DNA of 10,428 bases from JBJHAX01 sp050480705 (lineage in GTDB: Bacteria; Actinomycetota; Nitriliruptoria; Nitriliruptorales; Nitriliruptoraceae). Numbering within the stretch: position 1 is the stretch's first letter; every line of letters starts with the position of its first letter. A program made the position numbers and the translations under genes. The notes below the pieces were generated by a model that had not been told where the DNA came from, did no database searches, and saw only the letters and a list, made by a program, of their open reading frames with translations. Below are positions 1-6,790 of the stretch, in pieces. The stretch covers positions 1 to 10,428 of the forward strand of contig JBJHAX010000061.1 in the NCBI GenBank assembly GCA_050480705.1. The letters run 5' to 3'.

Positions 1-78
1 GCCGCGACCAAGGATATCATCAGCGATTTCAAGGCTCTTTGTGGCACCATCGATATCGTCTCTCGACGGGAGGCGGCG

Positions 79-180
79 ATGAGCGAGGGCGAACGCGATT
101 TCCGCATCCGACCCGGCAAGCCGCGCTCGACTCGTGCGCCAAAGGCAAAGAGCTTCATCAACCAGGTCCTCCGTGCGGCG
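79..180 (+). pseudogene. N-terminal fragment of a VirD2-like conjugative relaxase (foreign edge)
   Basis: An ATG at 79 follows a ribosome binding site GGGAGG (68-73, 5-base spacing) and opens a frame of 40 codons to the TGA at 199-201. Its first 29-34 residues contain DFRIRPGKPRSTRAPKAK followed by SFINQVLRAA. From memory, this resembles the amino terminus of the large VirD2-like relaxases (DUF3363 type) on integrative conjugative elements of Proteobacteria, which start with a short acidic stretch, an RIRPG motif and a KSF..Q..RAA segment. Such relaxases run to several hundred residues, so this is a stub without catalytic residues. The remaining codons (AMVVVEG) look like the end of GrpE instead. 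Bases 1-78 are less GC-rich than the rest and hold no gene I recognise. A real short gene is possible, but a broken fragment at a chimeric joint fits better. Confidence 0.5.
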
Positions 181-201
181 ATGGTGGTCGTCGAAGGCTG
201 A
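166..201 (+). pseudogene. grpE: Last codons of grpE, joined in frame to foreign sequence
   Basis: The final 11 codons read VLRAAMVVVEG and stop at 199-201, 14 bases before the dnaJ start. GrpE proteins commonly end in a beta-strand of this type (E. coli GrpE has RTIRAAMVTVAKA near its end), and actinobacterial operons often run dnaK-grpE-dnaJ-hspR. Both the peptide and the position therefore fit the carboxyl end of GrpE, the nucleotide exchange factor of DnaK. The rest of grpE is absent: sequence before about base 166 belongs to a different reading (relaxase-like). VLRAA (166-180) is plausible in both proteins, so the break lies in or next to it. The identification rests on 11 residues and gene order. 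Confidence 0.5.
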
Positions 202-215
202 CGAGGAGCGGACGG

Positions 216-1355
216 ATGGCACCACAGCGTGAATGGCTGGAGAAGGACTACTACGCCGTGCTGGGCGTGTCCAAGGACGCCTCCGCCGAAGAGATCAAGA
301 AGGCCTACCGCAAGCTCGCCCGCGAGAGCCACCCCGACGCGCACCGCGACGACCCCGACGCCGAGCGGCGGTTCAAAGAGGTCGGCGAGGCGTACGCCGT
401 GCTCGGCGACGAGCAGCGCCGGCGTGAGTACGACGAGATCCGCCGGCTCGGCGCTGCCGGATTCGCCGGACAGCCTGGCGGCGCAAGCATGGGCGGCTTC
501 GGCCCCGGCTTCGAAGGCGTGGACCTCGGGGACCTGTTCGGCAGCGTGTTCGGGGCCGCGTCCGGTTCCCGGCGCGGAGGCGGCCGCCCGCGTCGCGGGG
601 CAGACCTCGCGGCCGAGGTGCATCTGACGTTCGAAGACGCACTTGCCGGCGTGCGCACCACGCTGCGCGTCACCGGTGACGGCGCCTGTGACACGTGCGG
701 CGGCTCAGGTGCGCGGCCCGGCACCACACCGCAGACGTGCACGACCTGCGCAGGCCGTGGCCAGGTCGCGATCGACCAAGGGCCATTCTCGTTCGCTCAG
801 CCGTGCGGACAGTGCGGCGGCCGCGGCAGCGTCATCACCGACCCGTGCACGACCTGCAGCGGCCAGGGCCGGGTCGTCAAGCCACGCCAGCTGACGGTGC
901 GGATCCCGGCCGGAGTGCGCGATGGCGCGGTCATCCGTGTCGCCGGACGCGGCGGGCCCGGCCAGGCGGGTGGCCCGCCCGGAGACGTGCTCGTGACCGT
1001 GCACGTGACGCCCCACCCGTTCTTCGGCCGCAAAGGCGATGACGTCACCCTCGAGGTGCCCGTCTCGTACGCCGAAGCGGTGTTGGGAACGAAGCTGACG
1101 GTGCCCGTTCCCGACGGGGGAACGCGCACGATCAAGATTCCCGCCGGCACGGCGAGCGGGAGGACCTTCCGCATCCGGGGCCAGGGCGCCCCCCGCAAGA
1201 GCGGCCCGAACGGTGACCTGCTGGTCACCGCACGACTCGACGTGCCGACCAGCCCGTCGCGCGAGGAGAAGAAGCTCATCGAGCAACTCGGTGAGCTCGA
1301 CGACCGGGCGGCGCAACGCCGCGCGGCGTTCGAACCACAGACCCAGGCCAGCTGA
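216..1355 (+). CDS. dnaJ: Molecular chaperone DnaJ (actinobacterial DnaJ1 type)
   Basis: Cytoplasmic Hsp40 co-chaperone of 379 aa, which stimulates DnaK ATPase and delivers unfolded clients. The J domain occupies about residues 9-75, with the catalytic HPD triad at 39-41. A Gly/Phe-rich linker follows (about 79-128). Four CxxCxGxG zinc modules lie at 158-165, 175-182, 197-204 and 211-218, making two zinc sites, and the two beta-sandwich client-binding domains and a dimerisation tail fill 219-379. The QREW..KDYY amino end matches the DnaJ1 paralogue found with hspR in actinobacteria rather than DnaJ2. I chose the ATG at 216 because GAGGAG lies at 203-208 with a 7-base gap and because the sequence before it belongs to another gene; an upstream extension in the same frame back to 39 is not homologous. 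hspR begins 9 bases after the stop, so the two are probably co-transcribed. All family residues look intact. Confidence 0.96.
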   Translation: MAPQREWLEKDYYAVLGVSKDASAEEIKKAYRKLARESHPDAHRDDPDAERRFKEVGEAYAVLGDEQRRREYDEIRRLGAAGFAGQPGGASMGGFGPGFEGVDLGDLFGSVFGAASGSRRGGGRPRRGADLAAEVHLTFEDALAGVRTTLRVTGDGACDTCGGSGARPGTTPQTCTTCAGRGQVAIDQGPFSFAQPCGQCGGRGSVITDPCTTCSGQGRVVKPRQLTVRIPAGVRDGAVIRVAGRGGPGQAGGPPGDVLVTVHVTPHPFFGRKGDDVTLEVPVSYAEAVLGTKLTVPVPDGGTRTIKIPAGTASGRTFRIRGQGAPRKSGPNGDLLVTARLDVPTSPSREEKKLIEQLGELDDRAAQRRAAFEPQTQAS

Positions 1356-1364
1356 GGTAGGGCG

Positions 1365-1955
1365 ATGACGACCGAACAGCGCTTCCTCGAGCCGACGGAA
1401 CCACGCGCGTCGTGGTCCTGGTCGTCGCGCCGTGAACAACCGGAGGATCCGCAGGAACCGTTCGACCTGTCCGACGATGACGACACCCCGTTGTACGTGA
1501 TCTCCGTCGCGGCCGACCTGGCGGGCCTGCACCCGCAGACGCTGCGTGCCTACGAACGCGAAGGGCTGCTCACCCCGGCGCGCACCGAAGGCGGCACACG
1601 GCGCTATTCGCGTCGCGACGTGGAGCGGCTGAAGTTCATCCGCACACTCACCCAGGACGAGGGGCTCAACATCGCCGGGGTCCGTGTCGTGCTCGACCTC
1701 GGTGAGAAGCTCGAGGCCGCCCGGCGGCGCATCGGCGAACTCGAGGAGATGGTGCGTGTGCTTGCCCAGCGCGTCGAGGACGGGCCGTCGTCCGGCCAGT
1801 ACACGATCGTGAAGTCCGCTCCGGCGTCGATGGAGGTGCATCCGTGGCGCCGGCGCACCGGGCAGCGGGGGTCCACCACCGGACGCCACACCCCTCCGTC
1901 GGCTCCCCGTGCGCGTCCGGTTCCCCCTCCGGAAATGCGCGTCGGGGACCGGTGA
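1365..1955 (+). CDS. hspR: Heat-shock repressor HspR, MerR family, with long tails
   Basis: MerR-type DNA-binding protein of 196 aa. HspR represses the dnaK and clpB operons in actinobacteria, usually with DnaK as co-repressor, by binding HAIR inverted repeats. The winged helix-turn-helix spans about residues 45-112 and includes the segments HPQTLRAYEREGLL and GGTRRYSRRDVERL. A short coiled coil follows (about 112-138), as in other HspR proteins, and there is no effector-binding domain. It is longer than the usual 120-150 aa: about 40 acidic, Ser/Trp-containing residues precede the domain, and about 55 Pro/Arg-rich residues follow it. The ATG at 1365 is supported by GAGG at 1354-1357 overlapping the dnaJ stop. 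A later start near the TTG at 1492 would give a more typical amino end but lacks a clear ribosome binding site. The gene sits between dnaJ and clpB, the expected place. Confidence 0.92.
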   Translation: MTTEQRFLEPTEPRASWSWSSRREQPEDPQEPFDLSDDDDTPLYVISVAADLAGLHPQTLRAYEREGLLTPARTEGGTRRYSRRDVERLKFIRTLTQDEGLNIAGVRVVLDLGEKLEAARRRIGELEEMVRVLAQRVEDGPSSGQYTIVKSAPASMEVHPWRRRTGQRGSTTGRHTPPSAPRARPVPPPEMRVGDR

Positions 1956-1964
1956 AGGAGGTGA
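1955..1964 (+). promoter_or_regulatory. Near-perfect Shine-Dalgarno sequence of clpB
   Basis: AAGGAGGTGA overlaps the last base of the hspR stop codon and sits 7 bases before the clpB ATG at 1972. It can pair over ten bases with the 3' end of 16S rRNA. It fixes the clpB start and suggests strong independent initiation on an otherwise coupled message. An in-frame ATG at 1909 lies inside hspR and has no such site. Confidence 0.85.
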
Positions 1965-1971
1965 CGCGCGC

Positions 1972-4560
1972 ATGGATGCCGCTCGGCTGACCAGGCTGGC
2001 GAGGGAAGCGCTGAACAGCGCGATCGGCTTCGCACGAGAACGCCACCATCCCGAGGTGACGACGGCCCACCTGCTGCTTGCGCTTCTCCGGCAGACCGAC
2101 GGTGCCGCCAATAGTGCGCTGCGGCGCGCCGGGGTGTCACTCGACGAGCTGGGTCGCCGCACCGACGACGCGCTCGCGCAACAGCCTGCCGTCCACGGGT
2201 CCACCGGCGGTGCGCAGCTGTCCGCGTCGCTCGTCCGCGTGTTCGACGCCGCCGAACGGGAGGTCGCGGCGTTCGGTGACGACTACATCTCAACCGAGCA
2301 CCTGCTGCTCGCCCTCATTGACGCCGGTGACCGCACCGCGGCCGTCCTCGGCGAGGCCGGCGTCACCCGCGAGGCGGTCCTGGCCGCGCTCAAGGACGTG
2401 CGCGGCGCGCAGCGGGTCACCTCCGAGGATCCCGAGTCGACCTTCGAAGCGCTCGAGAAGTATGCGCGGGATCTCACGGCGCTCGCGCGCGACGGCAAGC
2501 TCGACCCCGTCATCGGGCGCGACGAGGAGATCCGCCGCACCATCCAGGTGCTCGTGCGACGGACGAAGAACAACCCGGTGCTGATCGGCGAGCCCGGTGT
2601 CGGCAAGACCGCGATCGTGGAGGGCATCGCCCAGCGCATCGTGGAAGGCGACGTGCCGAGCCTGCTCGAGGACAAGCGGCTCGTCGAGCTCGACCTGTCC
2701 GCGATGGTCGCCGGCGCGAAGTATCGCGGGGAGTTCGAAGAGCGACTCAAGGCGGTGCTCAAGGAAATCGAAGCGTCCGACGGGCAGATCGTCACGTTCA
2801 TCGACGAGTTGCACACGATGGTCGGCGCCGGCGGCGCGGAAGGCGCCATGGACGCCTCGAACATGCTCAAGCCGATGCTCGCCCGCGGGCAACTGCGCAT
2901 GATCGGCGCGACGACCCTTGCCGAGTACCGCAACATCGAGAAGGACGCTGCACTCGAACGGCGCTTCCAGCCCGTCCACGTCGCCGAGCCGTCGGTTGAG
3001 GACACCGTCGGGATCCTGCGCGGGCTCAAGGAACGCTACGAGAACCACCACGGGGTGCAGATCACCGACGATGCGCTGGTCGCCGCCGCGACCCTTTCCG
3101 ACCGCTACCTCACCGAACGCTTCCTGCCCGACAAGGCCATCGACCTGCTCGACGAGTCCATGGCGCGCCTGCGCATCGCCATCGACTCGGTCCCCCCGGA
3201 GATCGACGAGGTGGCGCGGCGCAGCCGGCAGCTCAAGGTCGAACAGCGCGGACTCGAGGACGAGGAATCCGAATCCGCCCGCGGACGCCGCAGCGACCTC
3301 GGTGCGGAGCTCGCCGACCTCGAGGAACGTGAGAAGGCGCTGCGCGCGCGATGGGAACGGGAGAAGGACGCCATCGATCGGCTGCGCACGGCCAAGGAAG
3401 AACTCGAGAAGGTCCGCACGCAGGCGGAGATCGCCGAGCGCGACGGCGACCTCGAACGCGCCGCCGAGCTGCGCTACGGGCGCGCCCGCGAGCTCGACAG
3501 CGAGGTTGCCGCTGCGCAGGAAGCGATCGACGTGATGCGCAAGGAAGGCGACATGCTCCTCGACGAGAAGGTGACCGACACCGAGATCGCGGAGGTCGTG
3601 GCGCGCTGGACCGGTATCCCCGTCAGCAGGCTCGTCGAATCCGAGACCCAGAAGCTGCTGCGCCTCGAAGACGAGCTCCACAGGCGCGTCGTCGGCCAGG
3701 ACGCCGCCGTCGAGGCCGTCGCCAACGCGGTGCGCAGGTCACGTTCGGGCATCTCCGATCCCGACCGTCCGCTCGGATCGTTTCTGTTCCTCGGACCGAC
3801 CGGTGTTGGCAAGACGGAGCTGGCCCGTGCATTGGCCGAGTTCCTGTTCGACGACGAGCGGGCGATGGTCCGCATCGACATGGGCGAGTACCAGGAGAAA
3901 CACACGGTCTCACGGTTGATCGGCGCCCCGCCCGGCTACGTCGGCTACGACGAAGGCGGCCAACTCACCGAGGCCGTGCGTCGGCGCCCGTACCGCGTGG
4001 TCCTTCTCGACGAGGTCGAGAAAGCGCACCCGGACGTGTTCAACGTGCTCCTGCAGCTGCTCGACGACGGGCGCTTGACCGACGGGCAGGGACGAACCGT
4101 CGACTTCCGCAACGTCGTCGTGATCATGACGTCGAACCTCGGCTCGACCCACATCCTCGATGCCGCGCTCACCCCCGACGAGCTGCGCGAACGCGTCATG
4201 AATGACGTGCGCTCGCATTTCCGTCCCGAGTTTCTCAACCGCATCGACGAGACGGTCATCTTCGACCGGTTGTCCGCTGGCCAGCTGCGCGCCATCGTCG
4301 ACATCCAGCTCGAACGCCTGCGCCGCCGGCTCGCCGACAACGACATCGAACTATCGGTGACCCCTGCAGCGCTCGACCATCTCGGCGATCGCGGATTCGA
4401 CCCTCTCTACGGCGCCCGGCCGCTCAAGCGCGTCATCCGCAAGGAGGTCGAGGACCGGCTCGCACGCTCGATGCTCGCCGGCGACGTCGTTGCCGGCGAC
4501 GACGTGGTTGTCGACGTCTCTTCCGACGGTGAACTGACCCTCTCGACCAGCCGCTCCTGA
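1972..4560 (+). CDS. clpB: ATP-dependent disaggregase ClpB
   Basis: Hexameric AAA+ chaperone of 862 aa (E. coli ClpB has 857) that extracts polypeptides from aggregates together with DnaK/DnaJ/GrpE. An N-terminal Clp_N double repeat covers about residues 1-145. The first AAA module has Walker A GEPGVGKT at 206-213, Walker B ending in DE at 278-279, a pore-loop segment AKYRGEFEERL and an arginine-finger region ERRFQPV. A long charged coiled-coil middle domain (about 396-530) marks ClpB and separates it from ClpA and ClpC. The second module has Walker A GPTGVGKT at 608-615, Walker B LLDE ending at 681 and pore loop GYVGYDEGG. I see no ClpP-docking IGF/IGL tripeptide, as expected for a disaggregase. 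It starts 16 bases after hspR and probably shares the heat-shock operon. No HAIR operator is visible just upstream, so control presumably comes from the operon promoter outside the window. Confidence 0.97.
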   Translation: MDAARLTRLAREALNSAIGFARERHHPEVTTAHLLLALLRQTDGAANSALRRAGVSLDELGRRTDDALAQQPAVHGSTGGAQLSASLVRVFDAAEREVAAFGDDYISTEHLLLALIDAGDRTAAVLGEAGVTREAVLAALKDVRGAQRVTSEDPESTFEALEKYARDLTALARDGKLDPVIGRDEEIRRTIQVLVRRTKNNPVLIGEPGVGKTAIVEGIAQRIVEGDVPSLLEDKRLVELDLSAMVAGAKYRGEFEERLKAVLKEIEASDGQIVTFIDELHTMVGAGGAEGAMDASNMLKPMLARGQLRMIGATTLAEYRNIEKDAALERRFQPVHVAEPSVEDTVGILRGLKERYENHHGVQITDDALVAAATLSDRYLTERFLPDKAIDLLDESMARLRIAIDSVPPEIDEVARRSRQLKVEQRGLEDEESESARGRRSDLGAELADLEEREKALRARWEREKDAIDRLRTAKEELEKVRTQAEIAERDGDLERAAELRYGRARELDSEVAAAQEAIDVMRKEGDMLLDEKVTDTEIAEVVARWTGIPVSRLVESETQKLLRLEDELHRRVVGQDAAVEAVANAVRRSRSGISDPDRPLGSFLFLGPTGVGKTELARALAEFLFDDERAMVRIDMGEYQEKHTVSRLIGAPPGYVGYDEGGQLTEAVRRRPYRVVLLDEVEKAHPDVFNVLLQLLDDGRLTDGQGRTVDFRNVVVIMTSNLGSTHILDAALTPDELRERVMNDVRSHFRPEFLNRIDETVIFDRLSAGQLRAIVDIQLERLRRRLADNDIELSVTPAALDHLGDRGFDPLYGARPLKRVIRKEVEDRLARSMLAGDVVAGDDVVVDVSSDGELTLSTSRS

Positions 4561-4561
4561 T

Positions 4562-5320
4562 TCAGGGCGTTCTGAGCGAGCCCATCGCGTCATCGAGCAG
4601 CTGCGCTCCGTCGCCCTCGACGCCGGCGATCAAGCCGATCCAGCGATCGTCGAGCCAGGTCAGCCAGACGTGGCTGGTGTCGGTCTCCGCGTCGGGTTCG
4701 ATCGACAGTGCCGCGGCGGCCGACGGATCGTCACGCGCGACGACGTAGAACAACGGGACCTCGTCGTCGACCTCGGACAGCCGCACGTAGAACCTCGGAG
4801 TGTCCTCCGATTCGTTCGGACGCTCGACGTCATCAATCGTGTAGGCGTGGGTCTGCTCGGCGATGGTCCGGAACTGCTCCACCGGGTCGCTGTCGGCATC
4901 GAGCGGATCGACCGGTCCCGGCTCGGGTGACGCGATCGCGTCGGCGACGAACAGCATCACGTCGACATCGCCGTCGATTGTCAGACTCGCGATCTTGCCG
5001 AGGACGTCCGAGTCGTCCAGTTCGACCCAGCCGATCTCGAGATCCAGACCGATGTCGAAGCGGACCGGCGCGCCGTCGAGCAGCACCTCGACGGTCCCCG
5101 CTGCGGTGACAACGCCGTCGTCACGCGGCGAGACGGACTGCACGTCGCCGGCCGACGTCCCCCCGGGCTCCCCGGTTTCCTCCGCCGCGGGCTCGCGGAC
5201 AATCTCTTCGATCGGCGTCGCATCGACCCCTGCATCGGGTGGCTGCTGGGCAGCGCAGGCAGTCGCCGCGGCGCCGACGAGCGCCGCGGCGATGCCGGTC
5301 CGGGCTATTCCACGAGCCAT
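4562..5320 (-). CDS. Acidic secreted protein or lipoprotein of unknown function
   Basis: A 252-aa protein I do not recognise. Residues 1-22 form a signal peptide: basic MARGIARTG, a hydrophobic Ala-rich core and then a cysteine at 22. The lipobox ATAC is weak because position -3 is Ala rather than Leu or Val, so it may be a lipoprotein or a plain secreted protein. Residues 25-65 are a Pro/Glu/Asp-rich linker. The remainder is a strongly acidic domain with alternating hydrophobic strands and a Trp-rich end (WLTWLDDRWIGLIAG). The ATG lies inside the end of the permease gene (16-base overlap) and lacks a clear ribosome binding site, so translation is probably coupled to the permease. Its stop is one base from that of clpB on the other strand. 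The pairing hints at an envelope role linked to purine uptake, but that is only inference. Confidence 0.78.
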   Translation of the reverse strand: MARGIARTGIAAALVGAAATACAAQQPPDAGVDATPIEEIVREPAAEETGEPGGTSAGDVQSVSPRDDGVVTAAGTVEVLLDGAPVRFDIGLDLEIGWVELDDSDVLGKIASLTIDGDVDVMLFVADAIASPEPGPVDPLDADSDPVEQFRTIAEQTHAYTIDDVERPNESEDTPRFYVRLSEVDDEVPLFYVVARDDPSAAAALSIEPDAETDTSHVWLTWLDDRWIGLIAGVEGDGAQLLDDAMGSLRTP

Positions 5321-6645
5321 ATGAAGTAGACGAGGAAGGCGGCCATCAACACGTACATCATCGGGTGGACGTCACGGCCCCGCCCCTTGAACAGCATCGC
5401 CAGCGGGTAGAGGAACAGGCCGAGCGCGATGCCGTTCGCGATCGAGTAGGTCAGAGGCATCGCGATGACGACCACGAACGCCGGCAGCGCGTACTCGAGT
5501 TCGTTCCACTCGATCTGACCGAGTCCACGGGCCATCATCACGCCGACGACGATCAGTGCCGGGGCGGTGACCTGCGGTGTCACGACACCCAGCAGCGGCG
5601 AGAAGAACAGCGCGAGCAGGAAGAACCCCGAGGTCACGACCGAGGTGAGGCCTGTCCGGCCGCCGCTTCCCACACCTGCCGAGGACTCGATGTACGACGT
5701 CGTCGTGGAGGTTCCGAGCGCGGCACCGGCCATCGTCGCGACCGAGTCCGAGACCAGCGCCCGGTTCGCGCGCGGCAGCTTGTTGTCCTCGAGCATGCCT
5801 GCCTGGTTGGCCACGGCGATGAGCGTGCCGGTCGTGTCGAACACGTCGACGAAGAGCATCGTGAACACCACGAGTGCCAGCTGGACCGTGAGCAGTTCGG
5901 GAAGGCTCGTGAACGCCTCGCCGAACGTCGGCGCGAGTGACGGTGGCGTGCTGACGACGGCACCGGGCAGGTCGATGATCCCGACGATGATGCCGACGAG
6001 GGCTGTGACGACGATGCCGTAGAACACCCCGCCCTTGAGCCCGCGGAGCAGAAACAGCGCGGTGATGACGAGCCCGAAGATCGCGAGCAGTGTCGTCGGT
6101 GCGCGAAGGTCGCCCAACGTGACCAGCGTCGCCTCGTACTCGACGACCAGTCCGGCGTTGCGCAGGCCGATGAACGCGATGAACAAGCCGATGCCCGCAC
6201 CGACGGCGAGTTTGAGCTGGAGCGGGATCGCATCGACGATCGCTTCGCGCACACCGGTGACGGCGAGAATGAAGAACAGCAGGCCCGACACCAGCGTCCC
6301 GGCGAGCGCGGTCTGCCACGGGATGCCCATGCCCAGCACGACGGTGTAGGCGAAGAACGCGTTGAGGCCCATGCCGGGCGCCTGAGCGATCGGGTAGCGA
6401 GCCCACAAACCCATGATCAGCGTGCCGACGACGGCTGCGAGGCAGGTCGCAACGAAGACTGCGCCCTGATCCATGCCGGCGTCGCTGAGGATCATCGGGT
6501 TCACGAACACGATGTAGGCCATCGCAAGGAACGTCGTCGTGCCGGCGACGACCTCTGTGCGCGCCGTGGTCCCGTTCTCGCGAAGCCGGAAGAAACGCTC
6601 GAGCGTTCCGGTCCCCGTGTCGGTGCCACTGCTCTGTTCACTCAC
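5305..6645 (-). CDS. NCS2-family purine permease (AzgA/PbuG-like)
   Basis: Inner-membrane protein of 446 aa with about a dozen or more hydrophobic segments. It belongs to the AzgA-like branch of the nucleobase/cation symporter-2 superfamily, whose known members import adenine, guanine or hypoxanthine with protons. Family signatures are clear: FFRLRENGTTARTE at 18-31, TTFLAMAYIVFVNP near 37-50, APGMGLNAFFAYTVVLGMG at 89-107, FVDVFDTTGTLIAVANQAGM near 265-284 and GTSTTTSYIESSAGVGSGGR at 311-330. The last two hold substrate-contacting residues in the family. Translation starts at a GTG with GGAGG (6653-6657) 7 bases upstream. An ATG at 6650 is out of frame. Length and motifs are intact. Which purine it carries cannot be read from the sequence. 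It leads a two-gene unit with the downstream acidic exported protein. Confidence 0.95.
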   Translation of the reverse strand: MSEQSSGTDTGTGTLERFFRLRENGTTARTEVVAGTTTFLAMAYIVFVNPMILSDAGMDQGAVFVATCLAAVVGTLIMGLWARYPIAQAPGMGLNAFFAYTVVLGMGIPWQTALAGTLVSGLLFFILAVTGVREAIVDAIPLQLKLAVGAGIGLFIAFIGLRNAGLVVEYEATLVTLGDLRAPTTLLAIFGLVITALFLLRGLKGGVFYGIVVTALVGIIVGIIDLPGAVVSTPPSLAPTFGEAFTSLPELLTVQLALVVFTMLFVDVFDTTGTLIAVANQAGMLEDNKLPRANRALVSDSVATMAGAALGTSTTTSYIESSAGVGSGGRTGLTSVVTSGFFLLALFFSPLLGVVTPQVTAPALIVVGVMMARGLGQIEWNELEYALPAFVVVIAMPLTYSIANGIALGLFLYPLAMLFKGRGRDVHPMMYVLMAAFLVYFIWLVE

Positions 6646-6666
6646 CGCATCGCCTCCATCGGATGG

Positions 6667-6689
6667 CAGGCACGACGGTCCCGTGCCTG
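6667..6689. repeat. Perfect 8-bp inverted repeat in the purine permease leader
   Basis: CAGGCACG (6667-6674) and CGTGCCTG (6682-6689) are exact complements with a 7-base loop. The repeat lies 22 bases upstream of the permease GTG, just beyond its ribosome binding site, in the 145-base divergent gap to the regulator gene. It could be an operator for a dimeric repressor or an mRNA leader hairpin. There is no U-run, so it is not a terminator. I see no canonical purine-riboswitch core nearby. Confidence 0.45.
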
Positions 6690-6790
6690 GGCTGCGGTCG
6701 CGAACCCTAGTGCGAGCCGTTGTCCGTCCCGCGAATCACGCGCTGTGAAGAAGCAGTGAACATCCACGTGATGGCGCAGGCACAGCCGTA

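Noticed and set aside
39..215. An amino-terminal extension of DnaJ from a TTG at 39
   Set aside because: It runs out of frame through the relaxase/grpE reading, has no DnaJ similarity, and a good ribosome binding site and the conserved QREW start lie at the ATG at 216.
705..2204. 499-codon open frame on the minus strand across dnaJ, hspR and clpB
   Set aside because: It is the antisense shadow of GC-rich coding sequence. It crosses three well-supported genes and shows no domain pattern.
2745..2751. ACTCAAG, half of a HAIR operator for HspR
   Set aside because: It lies within clpB coding sequence and the matching CTTGAGT arm is absent at the required spacing. No HAIR element was found in any intergenic stretch of the window.
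2290..3681. 463-codon open frame on the minus strand inside clpB
   Set aside because: It is a mirror of clpB codon bias. It shows no recognisable motif, while the plus strand has complete AAA+ signatures.
4550..4580. Possible terminator hairpin between clpB and the acidic-protein gene
   Set aside because: Only 4-bp stems (TCAG/CTGA, GCTC/GAGC) can be drawn, with no U-run; this is too weak to call.
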